A stretch of 64,000 bases of DNA. It comes from Nitrospirota bacterium. GTDB taxonomy: Bacteria; Nitrospirota; Thermodesulfovibrionia; Thermodesulfovibrionales; UBA6898. The translations under genes were made by a program, and so were the position numbers. Numbering within the stretch: position 1 is the stretch's first letter; every line of letters starts with the position of its first letter. The notes beneath the pieces are model-generated. The model was given only the letters and a program-made list of their open reading frames with translations. It made no database searches and was not told the DNA's origin. Below are positions 52,084 to 60,677 of the stretch, one piece after another. The DNA lies in NCBI GenBank assembly GCA_016235245.1, contig JACRLO010000019.1, positions 48,692 through 112,691 on the forward strand, in the 5' to 3' direction.

Positions 52084-52728
52084 TCACTCTTTCTCCCAGC
52101 CGAACTTGCCTATGAGTGGGACAAAGACGCAGGGTGTGTGGTATTCCTCTTTAAGCCCCTGCTCGGTTTTCGTGATCTTCAGAAGCTGCTGTGAATATCG
52201 CGATCCTACCGGAATCACAAGAATCCCGTTCAGGGCAAGCTGCTCCATGAGGGGCTCCGGAATATGCGGCGAGGCTGCCGTGATGATGATTCTGTCAAAG
52301 GGAGACTCTTCAGGCCAGCCAAGCGTTCCGTCTCCTGTCCTTACATGGATATTGTCATAACCCAGCGTATGATACTCAGCTTTTGCACGGTCAGCGAGGA
52401 CCCCTATGCGCTCGATCGTATAGACCTCTTTTGCGAGCTCTGCAAGCACTGCCCCCTGGTATCCTGACCCTGTTCCTATTTCCAATACCTTTTCCTGGCC
52501 TGTGAGCGCAAGCAGTTCTGTCATGACGGCAACCATATAGGGCTGGGAAATGGTCTGGCCTTCTCCGATCGGCAGCGCCATGTCATCATACGAGCCGGCA
52601 AGGTTCTGCCCTCCTGCAAAGATATGCCTCGGAGCACGACGCATGGCATCCAGCACGCGGGGGTCTTTGATACCGCGCGGGATGAGCTGATTTTCGATCA
52701 TCTGGTCCCGCAATTTCTGATAGTCCAT
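52084..52728 (-). CDS. pcm: Protein-L-isoaspartate O-methyltransferase
   Basis: 214 residues. It repairs isoaspartyl residues in aged proteins with SAM. Motifs include the N-terminal QLIPRGIKDPRVLDAMRRAPRH, the substrate loop GEGQTISQPYMVA, SAM motif I EIGTGSGYQGAVLA, and ITAASPHIPEPL. surE is two genes upstream, and the pcm-surE pairing is common in bacteria. Confidence 0.95.
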   Translation of the reverse strand: MDYQKLRDQMIENQLIPRGIKDPRVLDAMRRAPRHIFAGGQNLAGSYDDMALPIGEGQTISQPYMVAVMTELLALTGQEKVLEIGTGSGYQGAVLAELAKEVYTIERIGVLADRAKAEYHTLGYDNIHVRTGDGTLGWPEESPFDRIIITAASPHIPEPLMEQLALNGILVIPVGSRYSQQLLKITKTEQGLKEEYHTPCVFVPLIGKFGWEKE

Positions 52729-52766
52729 GACTGCTATACCTCTGCCTAACCCCTAATTCCCAAAAC

Positions 52767-54146
52767 CTAACATCTTCTCAATATTTCCCGTGCTGCGACA
52801 ACGCCTGATGCAGACGCCTGGATTAACCCGCGGCTTACTCCAGGGCCGTCTCCTGCGGCAAAGATGTTTGGAATCTCGGTCTCGAGGTTATTGGTGAGCT
52901 TCAACTGCATGGAATAGAACTTTACCTCAACGCCGTAGAGCAGGGTATGGCGCGAGTTGACGCCGGGAGCAATTTTGTCCAATGCCTCAAGCATTTCAAG
53001 AATGTCGGAGAGATAGCGGTAGGGAAGGGCAAAGCTCAGGTCGCCGGGAGTTGCATCGGTGAGTGAGGGCCGCACAATGCCTTTTGCAATGCGTTCTTGG
53101 GTGGAGCGCCTGCCTGCCTGAAGATCTCCAAGCCTCTGTACAATTACACCCTTGCCGATGAAGTTTGCCAGCTGGGCAATATATCTTCCATAGGATATGG
53201 GCTCGTCAAAGGGCTCGGTGAAATAGGTGCTGACCAGCAGCGCGAAGTTCGTATTGTTTGTCCTCCGGTCGGTGTAGCTGTGGCCGTTGACGGTCCAGAT
53301 ACCTTTGAGATATTCCTTTACCACCTCGCCATAGGGATTTACACAGAAGGTCCTGACCTTGTCGTCGAATTTCTTTGAGTAAAAGACGAGCTTGGGCTCG
53401 TACGTAGCCTTTGTGAGGTGCTCCATAACAGAGGCAGGAAGCTCTACCCTTACACCGACATCAACCGGGTTTTTGAGCTGCGTGAGCTTGAGCCTGCGCG
53501 CTTCTTCTTCGAGCCACTTCGAACCCTCCCGACCCGGAGCAAGAACCAGAAAGCGGGAATAAAATGTTCTGCCGTCTTTGAGCGTTACGCCTTTATAGGT
53601 GCCGTCTTCGATCAGCACCTGCTCTGCCTCTGCTTTAAAGATGATATCGATAGTGCGGCTTATCTCGTCCTTCATCTTTTTGAGCAGAATAAGACACCGG
53701 TCTGTGCCGATATGCCTGATCTTTGAAGGTATGAGTTCAAGGCTATTCTTTGATGCAAGCCGCTCCATGCTCCGGATTTCTTCAGGATGGTCGCCGAAGA
53801 TCTCCTCAGGAGCACCGTGTTCGATATAGATGCGGTCTACATAATCGATCATGGACTGGACAGAATCGTTATCCATGTAACGGCAGAGGAAGCCTCCGAC
53901 CTCGGGAGAAAGGCTGAGTTTACCGTCACTGAAGGCGCCTGCTCCTCCCCAGCCGCTCAGAAGATCGCATTCAGGGCAGGTTGTGCAGGATATCTTTCTT
54001 TCTATGGATGGGCATTTTCTCTGGGTTATATCACGGCCCTTCTCAATGATCAGGACCTTCATCGTTTTCTCTGATTTCAGGAATTCGAGTGCGGCGAATA
54101 TGCCGGCCGGTCCTGAACCTATGATGATGACATCATACTGATTCAT
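52767..54146 (-). CDS. FAD-dependent oxidoreductase of unknown substrate
   Basis: 459 residues. It has an N-terminal FAD motif (IIIGSGPAGIFAALEF), a Cys cluster (SCTTCPEC, about 57-64), GGAGAFSDGKLSLS, and the C-terminal flavin motif NIFAAGDGPGVSRGLIQA. This pattern is that of the family often annotated as NAD(P)/FAD-dependent oxidoreductases related to geranylgeranyl reductase or uncharacterised FAD proteins. No substrate can be named. It overlaps the surE end, and pcm follows 38 bases later. Confidence 0.85.
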   Translation of the reverse strand: MNQYDVIIIGSGPAGIFAALEFLKSEKTMKVLIIEKGRDITQRKCPSIERKISCTTCPECDLLSGWGGAGAFSDGKLSLSPEVGGFLCRYMDNDSVQSMIDYVDRIYIEHGAPEEIFGDHPEEIRSMERLASKNSLELIPSKIRHIGTDRCLILLKKMKDEISRTIDIIFKAEAEQVLIEDGTYKGVTLKDGRTFYSRFLVLAPGREGSKWLEEEARRLKLTQLKNPVDVGVRVELPASVMEHLTKATYEPKLVFYSKKFDDKVRTFCVNPYGEVVKEYLKGIWTVNGHSYTDRRTNNTNFALLVSTYFTEPFDEPISYGRYIAQLANFIGKGVIVQRLGDLQAGRRSTQERIAKGIVRPSLTDATPGDLSFALPYRYLSDILEMLEALDKIAPGVNSRHTLLYGVEVKFYSMQLKLTNNLETEIPNIFAAGDGPGVSRGLIQASASGVVAAREILRRC

Positions 54147-54912
54147 CCATACCACCCAGCATGTCAGAAACGTTCCAGCGCTCCCTCAGAAAGGTGAGTG
54201 CGCCATGATTCGTGAGGTCAAGATGGATCGGCGTGATTGATACGTAGTTTTCCTGCACTGCCTCCATATCTGCCTCGTCTCCATGCTCCCAGAATGTTCT
54301 TCCGCCGCCGATCCAGTAATATTTTTCTCCCCAGGGGTTGAAGGTCTCCTGAATGGAGTTCTCATAAATGCGCTTGCCCTGGCGAGTGATCTTGATGCCT
54401 TTGATCTCCTGCCTTTGGATATTGGGGAAATTTACATTCAGCAGGGTATCAAACGGCAGGGAATGTTCCAGTACATAGGCGGCTATCTTTGTGGCAAGAA
54501 AGGCGGCTGTCTCGTAATGGTACTCTTTATCAGAGATGAGAGAAAAGGCGATCGAGGGAATACCGAAGATCGTGCCCTCAATTGCGGCAGAGACAGTGCC
54601 CGAGTAGGTAATATCATCTCCAAGGTTCGCACCCTTATTGATGCCGGAGACGACAAGGTCGGGCTTACGGGGCAGAAGTTTGTTGATTCCGATCGTGACG
54701 CAGTCTGTTGGAGTCCCGTTTACGCTGAATACATGCTCCCTGATCTGCTCTGCCTTGATCGGTCTGTCAAGGGTGAGGGAATGTCCGGCGGCAGACCGTT
54801 CTCTGTCCGGCGCAACGATATACGTTTCCCCCAAGGCCGCCATGGCATTGCTGAGCGCTATTATCCCGGGTGCATGCACTCCGTCGTCATTGGTAACTAA
54901 TATGATTGGCAT
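54133..54912 (-). CDS. surE: 5'/3'-nucleotidase SurE
   Basis: 259 residues. SurE dephosphorylates nucleoside monophosphates and exopolyphosphate and helps in stationary phase. The metal-binding start ILVTNDDGVHAPGI, then VAPDRERSAAGHSLT and VSGINKGANLGDDITYSGTV, are all intact. It is the first gene of surE-FAD oxidoreductase-pcm. Confidence 0.96.
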   Translation of the reverse strand: MPIILVTNDDGVHAPGIIALSNAMAALGETYIVAPDRERSAAGHSLTLDRPIKAEQIREHVFSVNGTPTDCVTIGINKLLPRKPDLVVSGINKGANLGDDITYSGTVSAAIEGTIFGIPSIAFSLISDKEYHYETAAFLATKIAAYVLEHSLPFDTLLNVNFPNIQRQEIKGIKITRQGKRIYENSIQETFNPWGEKYYWIGGGRTFWEHGDEADMEAVQENYVSITPIHLDLTNHGALTFLRERWNVSDMLGGMDESV

Positions 54913-55112
54913 AATTCTATTCTATCATAACGACGGAAAAGCTCATCTGGAGTCTGTTATGACTGCATCAAAAGGTCTCAACCGCATCAAAATGCAACCA
55001 GCCTGATGATGCGCTTATGATTGTTATCGCGCTGAACAGACAGCTCGGCAGGTTTTGGAAAATACAAAAAGGAATAACGTATTATATTGCAGTCGTACTG
55101 TTATGAATAACG

Positions 55113-56552
55113 ATGGGGAATGTTTATAAGAACGAAAATGGCAAGAAGATTCCGGTGACTGAGAAACGGGCCGCTCATATGGCGCTTGATAAAGCCCTGA
55201 TCATGGTTGTTGATGACTGTGACGATGTAGTGCAGGCCATTACAGTATACCTTGAGGACTGGGGTTATGAAGCCCTGCCTGCAAGGTCTGGCCCAGATGC
55301 CCTTGAGCTTTTGGACAGCCACCGTGTAGACCTTGTCCTGTCCGATCAGGAGATGCCCGGCATGGACGGCCTCGAACTCCTGAAGGAGATAAAGGCCTGG
55401 GACAAAGACCTGCCTTTTATCATTATGACCGGGTATGGAAGCATCGACATGGCTGTCTCCGCCATGAAACAGGGTGCGGATGACTATATACAAAAAGACT
55501 ATGATCCTGACACGCTGAAGGCGTCAATCATGCGCTCCCTTGAGCGTTCGCGCCAGCTCACAGGGTACCGGGAGCTGAAAGACTATTTCGGCAATCTCTA
55601 TAATTTTCAAAATATCATCACCCGTTCGCCTCTGATGCTAAATGCGCTCAAACTTGCCGAGAAGGTTGCCTTAAGCCCTGGTACTACGGTCGCTGTTTAT
55701 GGAGAGAGCGGGACCGGCAAGGAGGTGCTGGCAAGGGCGATCCATTTTGCCTCGGGCAGAATGGAAAGCAGGTTCGTTGCAATAAATTGTGCCGGCATTC
55801 CCACCAACCTGCTTGAGACAGAGCTGTTTGGGCATGTAAAGGGAGCCTTTACCGGGGCAGACAATGACCGGGACGGAAAGTTCGACCTTGCACAGAAGGG
55901 CACCTTGCTCCTTGATGAGATCGGTGATATGCCGCTTGAACTTCAGGCGAAACTGCTCAGGGTGATTCAGGAGCGCACGTATAATAAGATCGGCTCTAAC
56001 CGGCATATCCCTGCTGATTTGAGGATAATAGCTTCAACCCACCGGGACCTGAAGAAAATGGTCAGGGAGTGCAGTTTCCGCGAGGACCTCTATCACAGGA
56101 TTAATGCCTATCCCATAACCCTGCCGCCTTTAAGAGACCGTGTTGAAGATATCCCAGACCTGGCTGCACATTTCATCAGGCAGTACAGAAAAGAACTCGG
56201 CAAACAGATACCCGGCATATCAGAGTCAGCCATGAAGATTTTGCTCAATTACCAGTGGCCCGGCAATGTGCGCGAGCTAAAAAACTGCATCGAGCGTGCG
56301 GCGATATTGATCGATGGCGAACTGATAAGGCCCGATCACCTGAATATCATGGGACGCGCTGAAGAGCAGAACGTCTGCGTTCCTGAGGATGAAAAGGTGC
56401 GCATCGACCTCTGCCTGGATAAGGATGTTTTTTCTCTTGAGGCTGCGGTGGCCCAGATCTCGGATGAGATATTGAGCCGGTGCGGCAACAACAAAAGCCG
56501 CGCAGCGGATATGCTGAAGGTCGACAGGAAGCATTTCTACCGCAGAAAATAA
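55113..56552 (+). CDS. Sigma-54-dependent response regulator (NtrC family)
   Basis: 479 residues. It has a receiver (about 28-145; VVDDCDD, VLSDQEMPG phospho-acceptor), an AAA+ domain with Walker A GESGTGKEVLARAI, the sigma-54 contact loop GAFTGAD, and Walker B LLLDEIGDMP. A Fis-type helix-turn-helix lies at the end (CGNNKSRAADMLKVDRKHFYRR). It ends almost directly after the last helix, so it is short in the C-terminal tail. No kinase gene is adjacent. An ATG 22 codons later is a possible start. Confidence 0.92.
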   Translation: MGNVYKNENGKKIPVTEKRAAHMALDKALIMVVDDCDDVVQAITVYLEDWGYEALPARSGPDALELLDSHRVDLVLSDQEMPGMDGLELLKEIKAWDKDLPFIIMTGYGSIDMAVSAMKQGADDYIQKDYDPDTLKASIMRSLERSRQLTGYRELKDYFGNLYNFQNIITRSPLMLNALKLAEKVALSPGTTVAVYGESGTGKEVLARAIHFASGRMESRFVAINCAGIPTNLLETELFGHVKGAFTGADNDRDGKFDLAQKGTLLLDEIGDMPLELQAKLLRVIQERTYNKIGSNRHIPADLRIIASTHRDLKKMVRECSFREDLYHRINAYPITLPPLRDRVEDIPDLAAHFIRQYRKELGKQIPGISESAMKILLNYQWPGNVRELKNCIERAAILIDGELIRPDHLNIMGRAEEQNVCVPEDEKVRIDLCLDKDVFSLEAAVAQISDEILSRCGNNKSRAADMLKVDRKHFYRRK

Positions 56553-56610
56553 ATCAGTTATAAGGATTATCGGTATATTGCTTGACTGACCAATGCCGGA
56601 AATCCGCTTC

Positions 56611-56640
56611 TTGTCAACATTCTCGTCAGGTTAGTATAAT
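56611..56640 (+). promoter_or_regulatory. Strong promoter giving a likely leaderless mRNA
   Basis: TTGTCA (56611-56616), 18 bases, perfect TATAAT (56635-56640). The next gene's ATG begins at 56648, seven bases after the box, where transcription should start. No ribosome site is possible, so translation would be leaderless. Confidence 0.65.
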
Positions 56641-56647
56641 CTCGTAA

Positions 56648-59600
56648 ATGCTTACCGGTCAAAAAACAGTACTACTGGCCAAGATCACGCGTCCGAAACT
56701 GTCCGGCATATTCGGTCGGGACAGGCTTTTTCGTCTCATCGACAAGGGACGAAACAGGCCGGTGGTCTGGATCGCGGCCCAGGCAGGTTCAGGCAAGACC
56801 ACACTCGTCGCGAGTTATCTAGATTCCCGGAAACTTCCGTGTCTGTGGTACCAGATGGACGAAGGCGACGGAGACATCGCATCGTTTTTCTACTATATGG
56901 GTATGGCTGCAAAAAAGGCCGCGCCCCGGCACAGGAAACCGCTTCCGCTGTTGACCTCTGAATATCTCATGGGCATCCCGGTATTTACCCGCCATTACTT
57001 CGAAGAACTCTTCTGCCGCCTCAAGTCGCCTGCGGTCATCGTTCTGGACAATTATCAGGACGCGCCTCTTGATTCCGATTTTCACGACATGCTTGTCAAC
57101 GGGATCGACGTTATCCCCGAAGGGATCACTGTTCTCGTTCTGAGCCGTGTTGATCCTCCTCCTCAGCTTGCGCGGCTTCAGGCAAATAATCGGCTCCGGC
57201 TCATCGGTGAGGATGAAGTTCGTTTTACCCGGGAAGAGTCGGGGGAACTGCTGAAAACACAGGGGCAAGGGCAGATCACCGGTAAAGCGTTGGACCTGCT
57301 GTATAGAAAAACCGAAGGCTGGGCTGCCGGATTAGTCCTGTTGATGGCCGGAGCCGGGAGGGCCGGGCCAGGCTATCAATCGCCTGAGGACGCATCCTCT
57401 GCAAATCTCTTCGATTATTTCGCAAACGAGATTTTCATCAAGGCTGACACAGCAACACAGGACGTGCTTTTGAAGACGTCGTTTCTTCAGAGAATCAACA
57501 CGTCGGACGCTGAACAGTTGACCGAAAATGAGATGGCCGGCCAAGTCCTGGAACGGCTTAGCCGTCATCATTACTTTACGCAGAAATACGACCGGGCATA
57601 TCAGTATCATCCGCTGTTCCGGGAATTTCTTCAAAACAGCGCAAAAAGAATATTTTCGGAGACCGACAGAACGCGTATTCAGGTAAAAGCAGCAGGACTC
57701 CTCGAAAAGTCGGGTCGGGTTGAAGAGGCGATCGGGCTTTATATCGAGTCTCTTGATTGGGGGCAAACGGAACGCCTGATTCTCTCGCAAGCGCCTGCGC
57801 TTGTGTCGCAAGGCAGAAGCGCCACGCTCGAAGGATGGCTGAAAAGCTTTCCGCAGGAGCACATCGACAAAGCCCCCTGGCTCCTTTACTGGTCCGGCAT
57901 CTGCCGGATGGCCTTTGATCCTTACGATAGCCGAAGACTGCTCGAAAAATCATTCGAGCGGTTTATGGCAGATAAAGACAGAACCGGGACGTTTCTATCG
58001 TGGGCGAGTATTGTCGATACGTTTGTCTACGCCTGGGGGGACTTCTCGCCGCTTGACCGATGGATCGCTGTTATGGAGGAGTTCCTTGCCGAACAACCGG
58101 AATTTCCCTCTCCGGAAATAGAAGTGCGCGTTGCCGGATGCATGTTGAGCGCTATGGCGAACCGGCAGCCCGGGCGGGCAGGGCTGGCCCATTGGGCTGA
58201 GCGCGTCCAGGGGATCGTTGTTACAAGTAATAACGTTCAGCTCAAATTGATGCTCGGCAGCCAGTTGATCTTTTATTATCTCTGGGTCGGCGATTTTTCG
58301 AAGATCGTCTTTGTGGTTGAGGCACTGCGCCCCTCCGGCAGTCTTAAGGAATATGATCCGCTCACGAGGCAGAACTGGTATGCATGGAAGGCCATGTACT
58401 CCTGGTTTGTCGCAGACTGGGCAGCGTGCTGGCAGGCAATTTCCGACGGCATAAAAAATGCCGAAGACAGCGGCATTCATCTGCTCGATCTGTTCCTTCT
58501 TGCCCAGGGGGTTTTCGGCGGCCTGAGCCTGGGAGACCCTTCGGCCGCTGTCTCATGTCTTGAAAAGATGGCGCTTACCAACAGCCCCCGGCCCGGGGAC
58601 AAGGGCTTGTATCAGTATCAGGCAGCATCGGTCGCCTGGTATTACGGTGAATATAAAAAGTCCATGGTACACGGGAATCTCGGCATAGAACTCTGTGAGA
58701 AGTTAGGGTGGCCGATTTCGATGGTTCTCTGCCTCATCGAACATGCGGTAACGCTCTTCGACGACAACCGGCATGACGAGGCGGATGACTGCCTGGCGAA
58801 GGCCCTGGAAATCTGTCGGGGCATGAATGGTCTCGAATTCCTGGCGTATATAAACGGAGCTCGGTTTGCCTTTGATCGAGGTGATGGAAAACAGGGACTT
58901 GCTTTTCTGGAACAAGGTATGGCGCTCGGTGCGCGGTTCGGCTATTTGAATTTGCCCAGGTGGAATGACGGAAACATGTCGCGGCTCTGCGCAAAAGCTC
59001 TGGAACATGGCATCGAACCGGAATATGTGCAGAAATTGATCGGTCTGCGGGGCCTGATACCTGAAAGACAGGTAGAAGACTGGCCCTATTCCATGAAGGT
59101 ATATGCCCTCGGTAATTTCAAGCTGTATAAAGACGACAAGCCGGTTGAGTTCGCCGGCAAAGTGCAGAAGAAGCCCCTTGAGATGCTTAAGGCGCTGATA
59201 GCTCTTGGGGGAAAAGGTGTGTCCGAGGAGCGATTGATCGATCTTCTTTGGCCCGATGCGGATGCTGACTCAGCCCATAAATCACACGAGATAACCCTGC
59301 TTCGCCTTCGACGGCTGCTCGACGTTGAAGGGGCGATACAGTTTAAGGGCGGACTGGTTACTCTCGACCCCAGGTATTGCTGGGTAGACGTCTGGGCACT
59401 TGAGGACATTTTCAGCAAGACTGCTACTGCATGGAAAACAGCAAATATCTCCGGGACATCAAAAGAGATCGCAGCCGAGACAATACGATTGACTGAAAAG
59501 GCGATTGAGATGTATAAGGGAGATTTCCTTGAGTCCGATGCGCATCAGGCTTGGGCCGCTCCCCTGCGCGAGAAGATGAAGAGCAGGATCGTCTTTCTTC

Positions 59601-59857
59601 TCCTGGCGCTGGGCAACCACTGGGAACGATCAGGACAATGGAATAAGGCCCTGGAATATTTTCAGAAGGGGCTTGATAGAGACGATCTCACCGAAGAGTT
59701 CTATCAGCATCTCATGGTCTGTCACGAGATGCTTGGACAAAAGGCAGAGGCAGTGAAAGTATACAAAAAATGCAGTTCGGTCCTTTCTTCAGCACTGGGT
59801 ATTTCCCCCTCAGAAAAAACTGAAGAGATCTATTCCCGCCTAACAAAAACCCGATAG
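56648..59857 (+). CDS. Large MalT/LuxR-type ATPase regulator with BTAD C-terminus
   Basis: 1069 residues. A STAND-type ATPase region (about 1-330) has Walker A IAAQAGSGKTTLVASYLDS, Walker B AVIVLDNYQDA, and the YHPLFREFLQ end typical of MalT proteins. A long helical TPR-like part follows (about 340-800). A winged-helix region (about 815-905, YSMKVYALGNFKLYKDDK; LIDLLWPDADADSAHKS) then leads to a bacterial transcriptional activation domain (about 915-1065), as in AfsR/SARP regulators. It probably binds an inducer in its helical part. The target genes are unknown; the sensory and exported proteins downstream are candidates. Confidence 0.9.
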   Translation: MLTGQKTVLLAKITRPKLSGIFGRDRLFRLIDKGRNRPVVWIAAQAGSGKTTLVASYLDSRKLPCLWYQMDEGDGDIASFFYYMGMAAKKAAPRHRKPLPLLTSEYLMGIPVFTRHYFEELFCRLKSPAVIVLDNYQDAPLDSDFHDMLVNGIDVIPEGITVLVLSRVDPPPQLARLQANNRLRLIGEDEVRFTREESGELLKTQGQGQITGKALDLLYRKTEGWAAGLVLLMAGAGRAGPGYQSPEDASSANLFDYFANEIFIKADTATQDVLLKTSFLQRINTSDAEQLTENEMAGQVLERLSRHHYFTQKYDRAYQYHPLFREFLQNSAKRIFSETDRTRIQVKAAGLLEKSGRVEEAIGLYIESLDWGQTERLILSQAPALVSQGRSATLEGWLKSFPQEHIDKAPWLLYWSGICRMAFDPYDSRRLLEKSFERFMADKDRTGTFLSWASIVDTFVYAWGDFSPLDRWIAVMEEFLAEQPEFPSPEIEVRVAGCMLSAMANRQPGRAGLAHWAERVQGIVVTSNNVQLKLMLGSQLIFYYLWVGDFSKIVFVVEALRPSGSLKEYDPLTRQNWYAWKAMYSWFVADWAACWQAISDGIKNAEDSGIHLLDLFLLAQGVFGGLSLGDPSAAVSCLEKMALTNSPRPGDKGLYQYQAASVAWYYGEYKKSMVHGNLGIELCEKLGWPISMVLCLIEHAVTLFDDNRHDEADDCLAKALEICRGMNGLEFLAYINGARFAFDRGDGKQGLAFLEQGMALGARFGYLNLPRWNDGNMSRLCAKALEHGIEPEYVQKLIGLRGLIPERQVEDWPYSMKVYALGNFKLYKDDKPVEFAGKVQKKPLEMLKALIALGGKGVSEERLIDLLWPDADADSAHKSHEITLLRLRRLLDVEGAIQFKGGLVTLDPRYCWVDVWALEDIFSKTATAWKTANISGTSKEIAAETIRLTEKAIEMYKGDFLESDAHQAWAAPLREKMKSRIVFLLLALGNHWERSGQWNKALEYFQKGLDRDDLTEEFYQHLMVCHEMLGQKAEAVKVYKKCSSVLSSALGISPSEKTEEIYSRLTKTR

Positions 59858-59866
59858 CTTCTTTCT

Positions 59867-60040
59867 GTCATTGCGAGGAGAGCAGCGACGCGGCAATCCA
59901 TCAGTTGGTAAATGATTGCCCTGAGACAACGGAAAAAGACGAGATTGCCACGCCCGATAAGGCTGGACTCGCAATGACAGGCCGTGAAGAAGAGACGAGA
60001 TTGCCGCGCCCGATAAGGCTGGGCTCGCAATGACAGGCCG
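59867..60040. repeat. REP-like repeats built on GTCATTGCGAG
   Basis: Two direct copies of a 47-base unit (59938-59984 and 59994-60040, differing at two positions) each contain ATTGCC, CGCCCGATAAGGCTGG and CTCGCAATGACAGGCCG. An inverted GTCATTGCGAG lies upstream (59867-59877), so the copies can fold back. Such GTCATTGCGAG elements are widespread small intergenic repeats in many bacterial genomes. The stretch from 59858 to 60132 holds no gene. Confidence 0.8.
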
Positions 60041-60132
60041 GAATCACAAACAGGGAGACCTTTCCATCTGTATGCGATCTGTAGGTAGTGTCCTGATATT
60101 GTTTTTTAATTTGTATTCTGCACGGGGGACAA

Positions 60133-60591
60133 ATGAAAGGCTATGAGCGACAGAGATATGCTTCTTTTCCGGACAGTATTGCATCGGGTATGTTGGCAGG
60201 CAGAGGGAAGATCTTGCTGGTTGAAGATGACGACCTGGTGCGGGAGATGTTCATGGCGTATCTGTCAGTTTTTGGCTATGAGGCGATGGCAGCGTCCGAT
60301 GCAGAGTCTGCGCTTCGGATATTTTCTGAAAATAGGGAAGGTTTTTCTCTGGTGATTTCGGATATTGTCATGCCCGGCATGAACGGTATCGAGTTGTGTG
60401 AGACACTTCTTGAGGTCGATCCTGCTCTTAAGATATTGCTGACAAGCGGTCATATCCCTGATTTTATCAATGCCAGACGCCTCTTCATGCGCTTTGAATT
60501 TCTTCAGAAACCGTTCACCCCAGAGGAATTTGAGCAAAAGGTAAGGACGCTTGTTTCAGGACCCCTGAAAGTTATGCAGGCGGCTGATTGA
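60133..60591 (+). CDS. Single-domain response regulator
   Basis: 152 residues with only a receiver domain (about 25-145). It has the acidic VEDDD cluster, phospho-acceptor Asp in SLVISDIVMPGMNG, TSG and the conserved Lys in FLQKPF. There is no output domain, so it probably works by protein contact or in a phosphorelay with one of the hybrid kinases. The ATG follows GGGGGAC. A start 19 codons later (MLAGRGKILL) is also possible. Confidence 0.9.
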   Translation: MKGYERQRYASFPDSIASGMLAGRGKILLVEDDDLVREMFMAYLSVFGYEAMAASDAESALRIFSENREGFSLVISDIVMPGMNGIELCETLLEVDPALKILLTSGHIPDFINARRLFMRFEFLQKPFTPEEFEQKVRTLVSGPLKVMQAAD

Positions 60592-60677
60592 CGTTCGACC
60601 AGCCGGAATATTAGCAGCAAGCAATGGAGTCAGATTTGGGTAGAGGGTATAAAACATCGAGAGATAAAGGAGGAAAC

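Noticed and set aside
52079..52093. AAAGAGTCACTCTTT palindrome at the pcm stop as a terminator
   Set aside because: Seven-base AT-rich arms with a one-base loop cannot form a stable hairpin, and there is no T-run.
59867..60040. Possible CRISPR array
   Set aside because: Only two 47-base copies with a 9-base gap and no spacers; it fits REP-like repeats.
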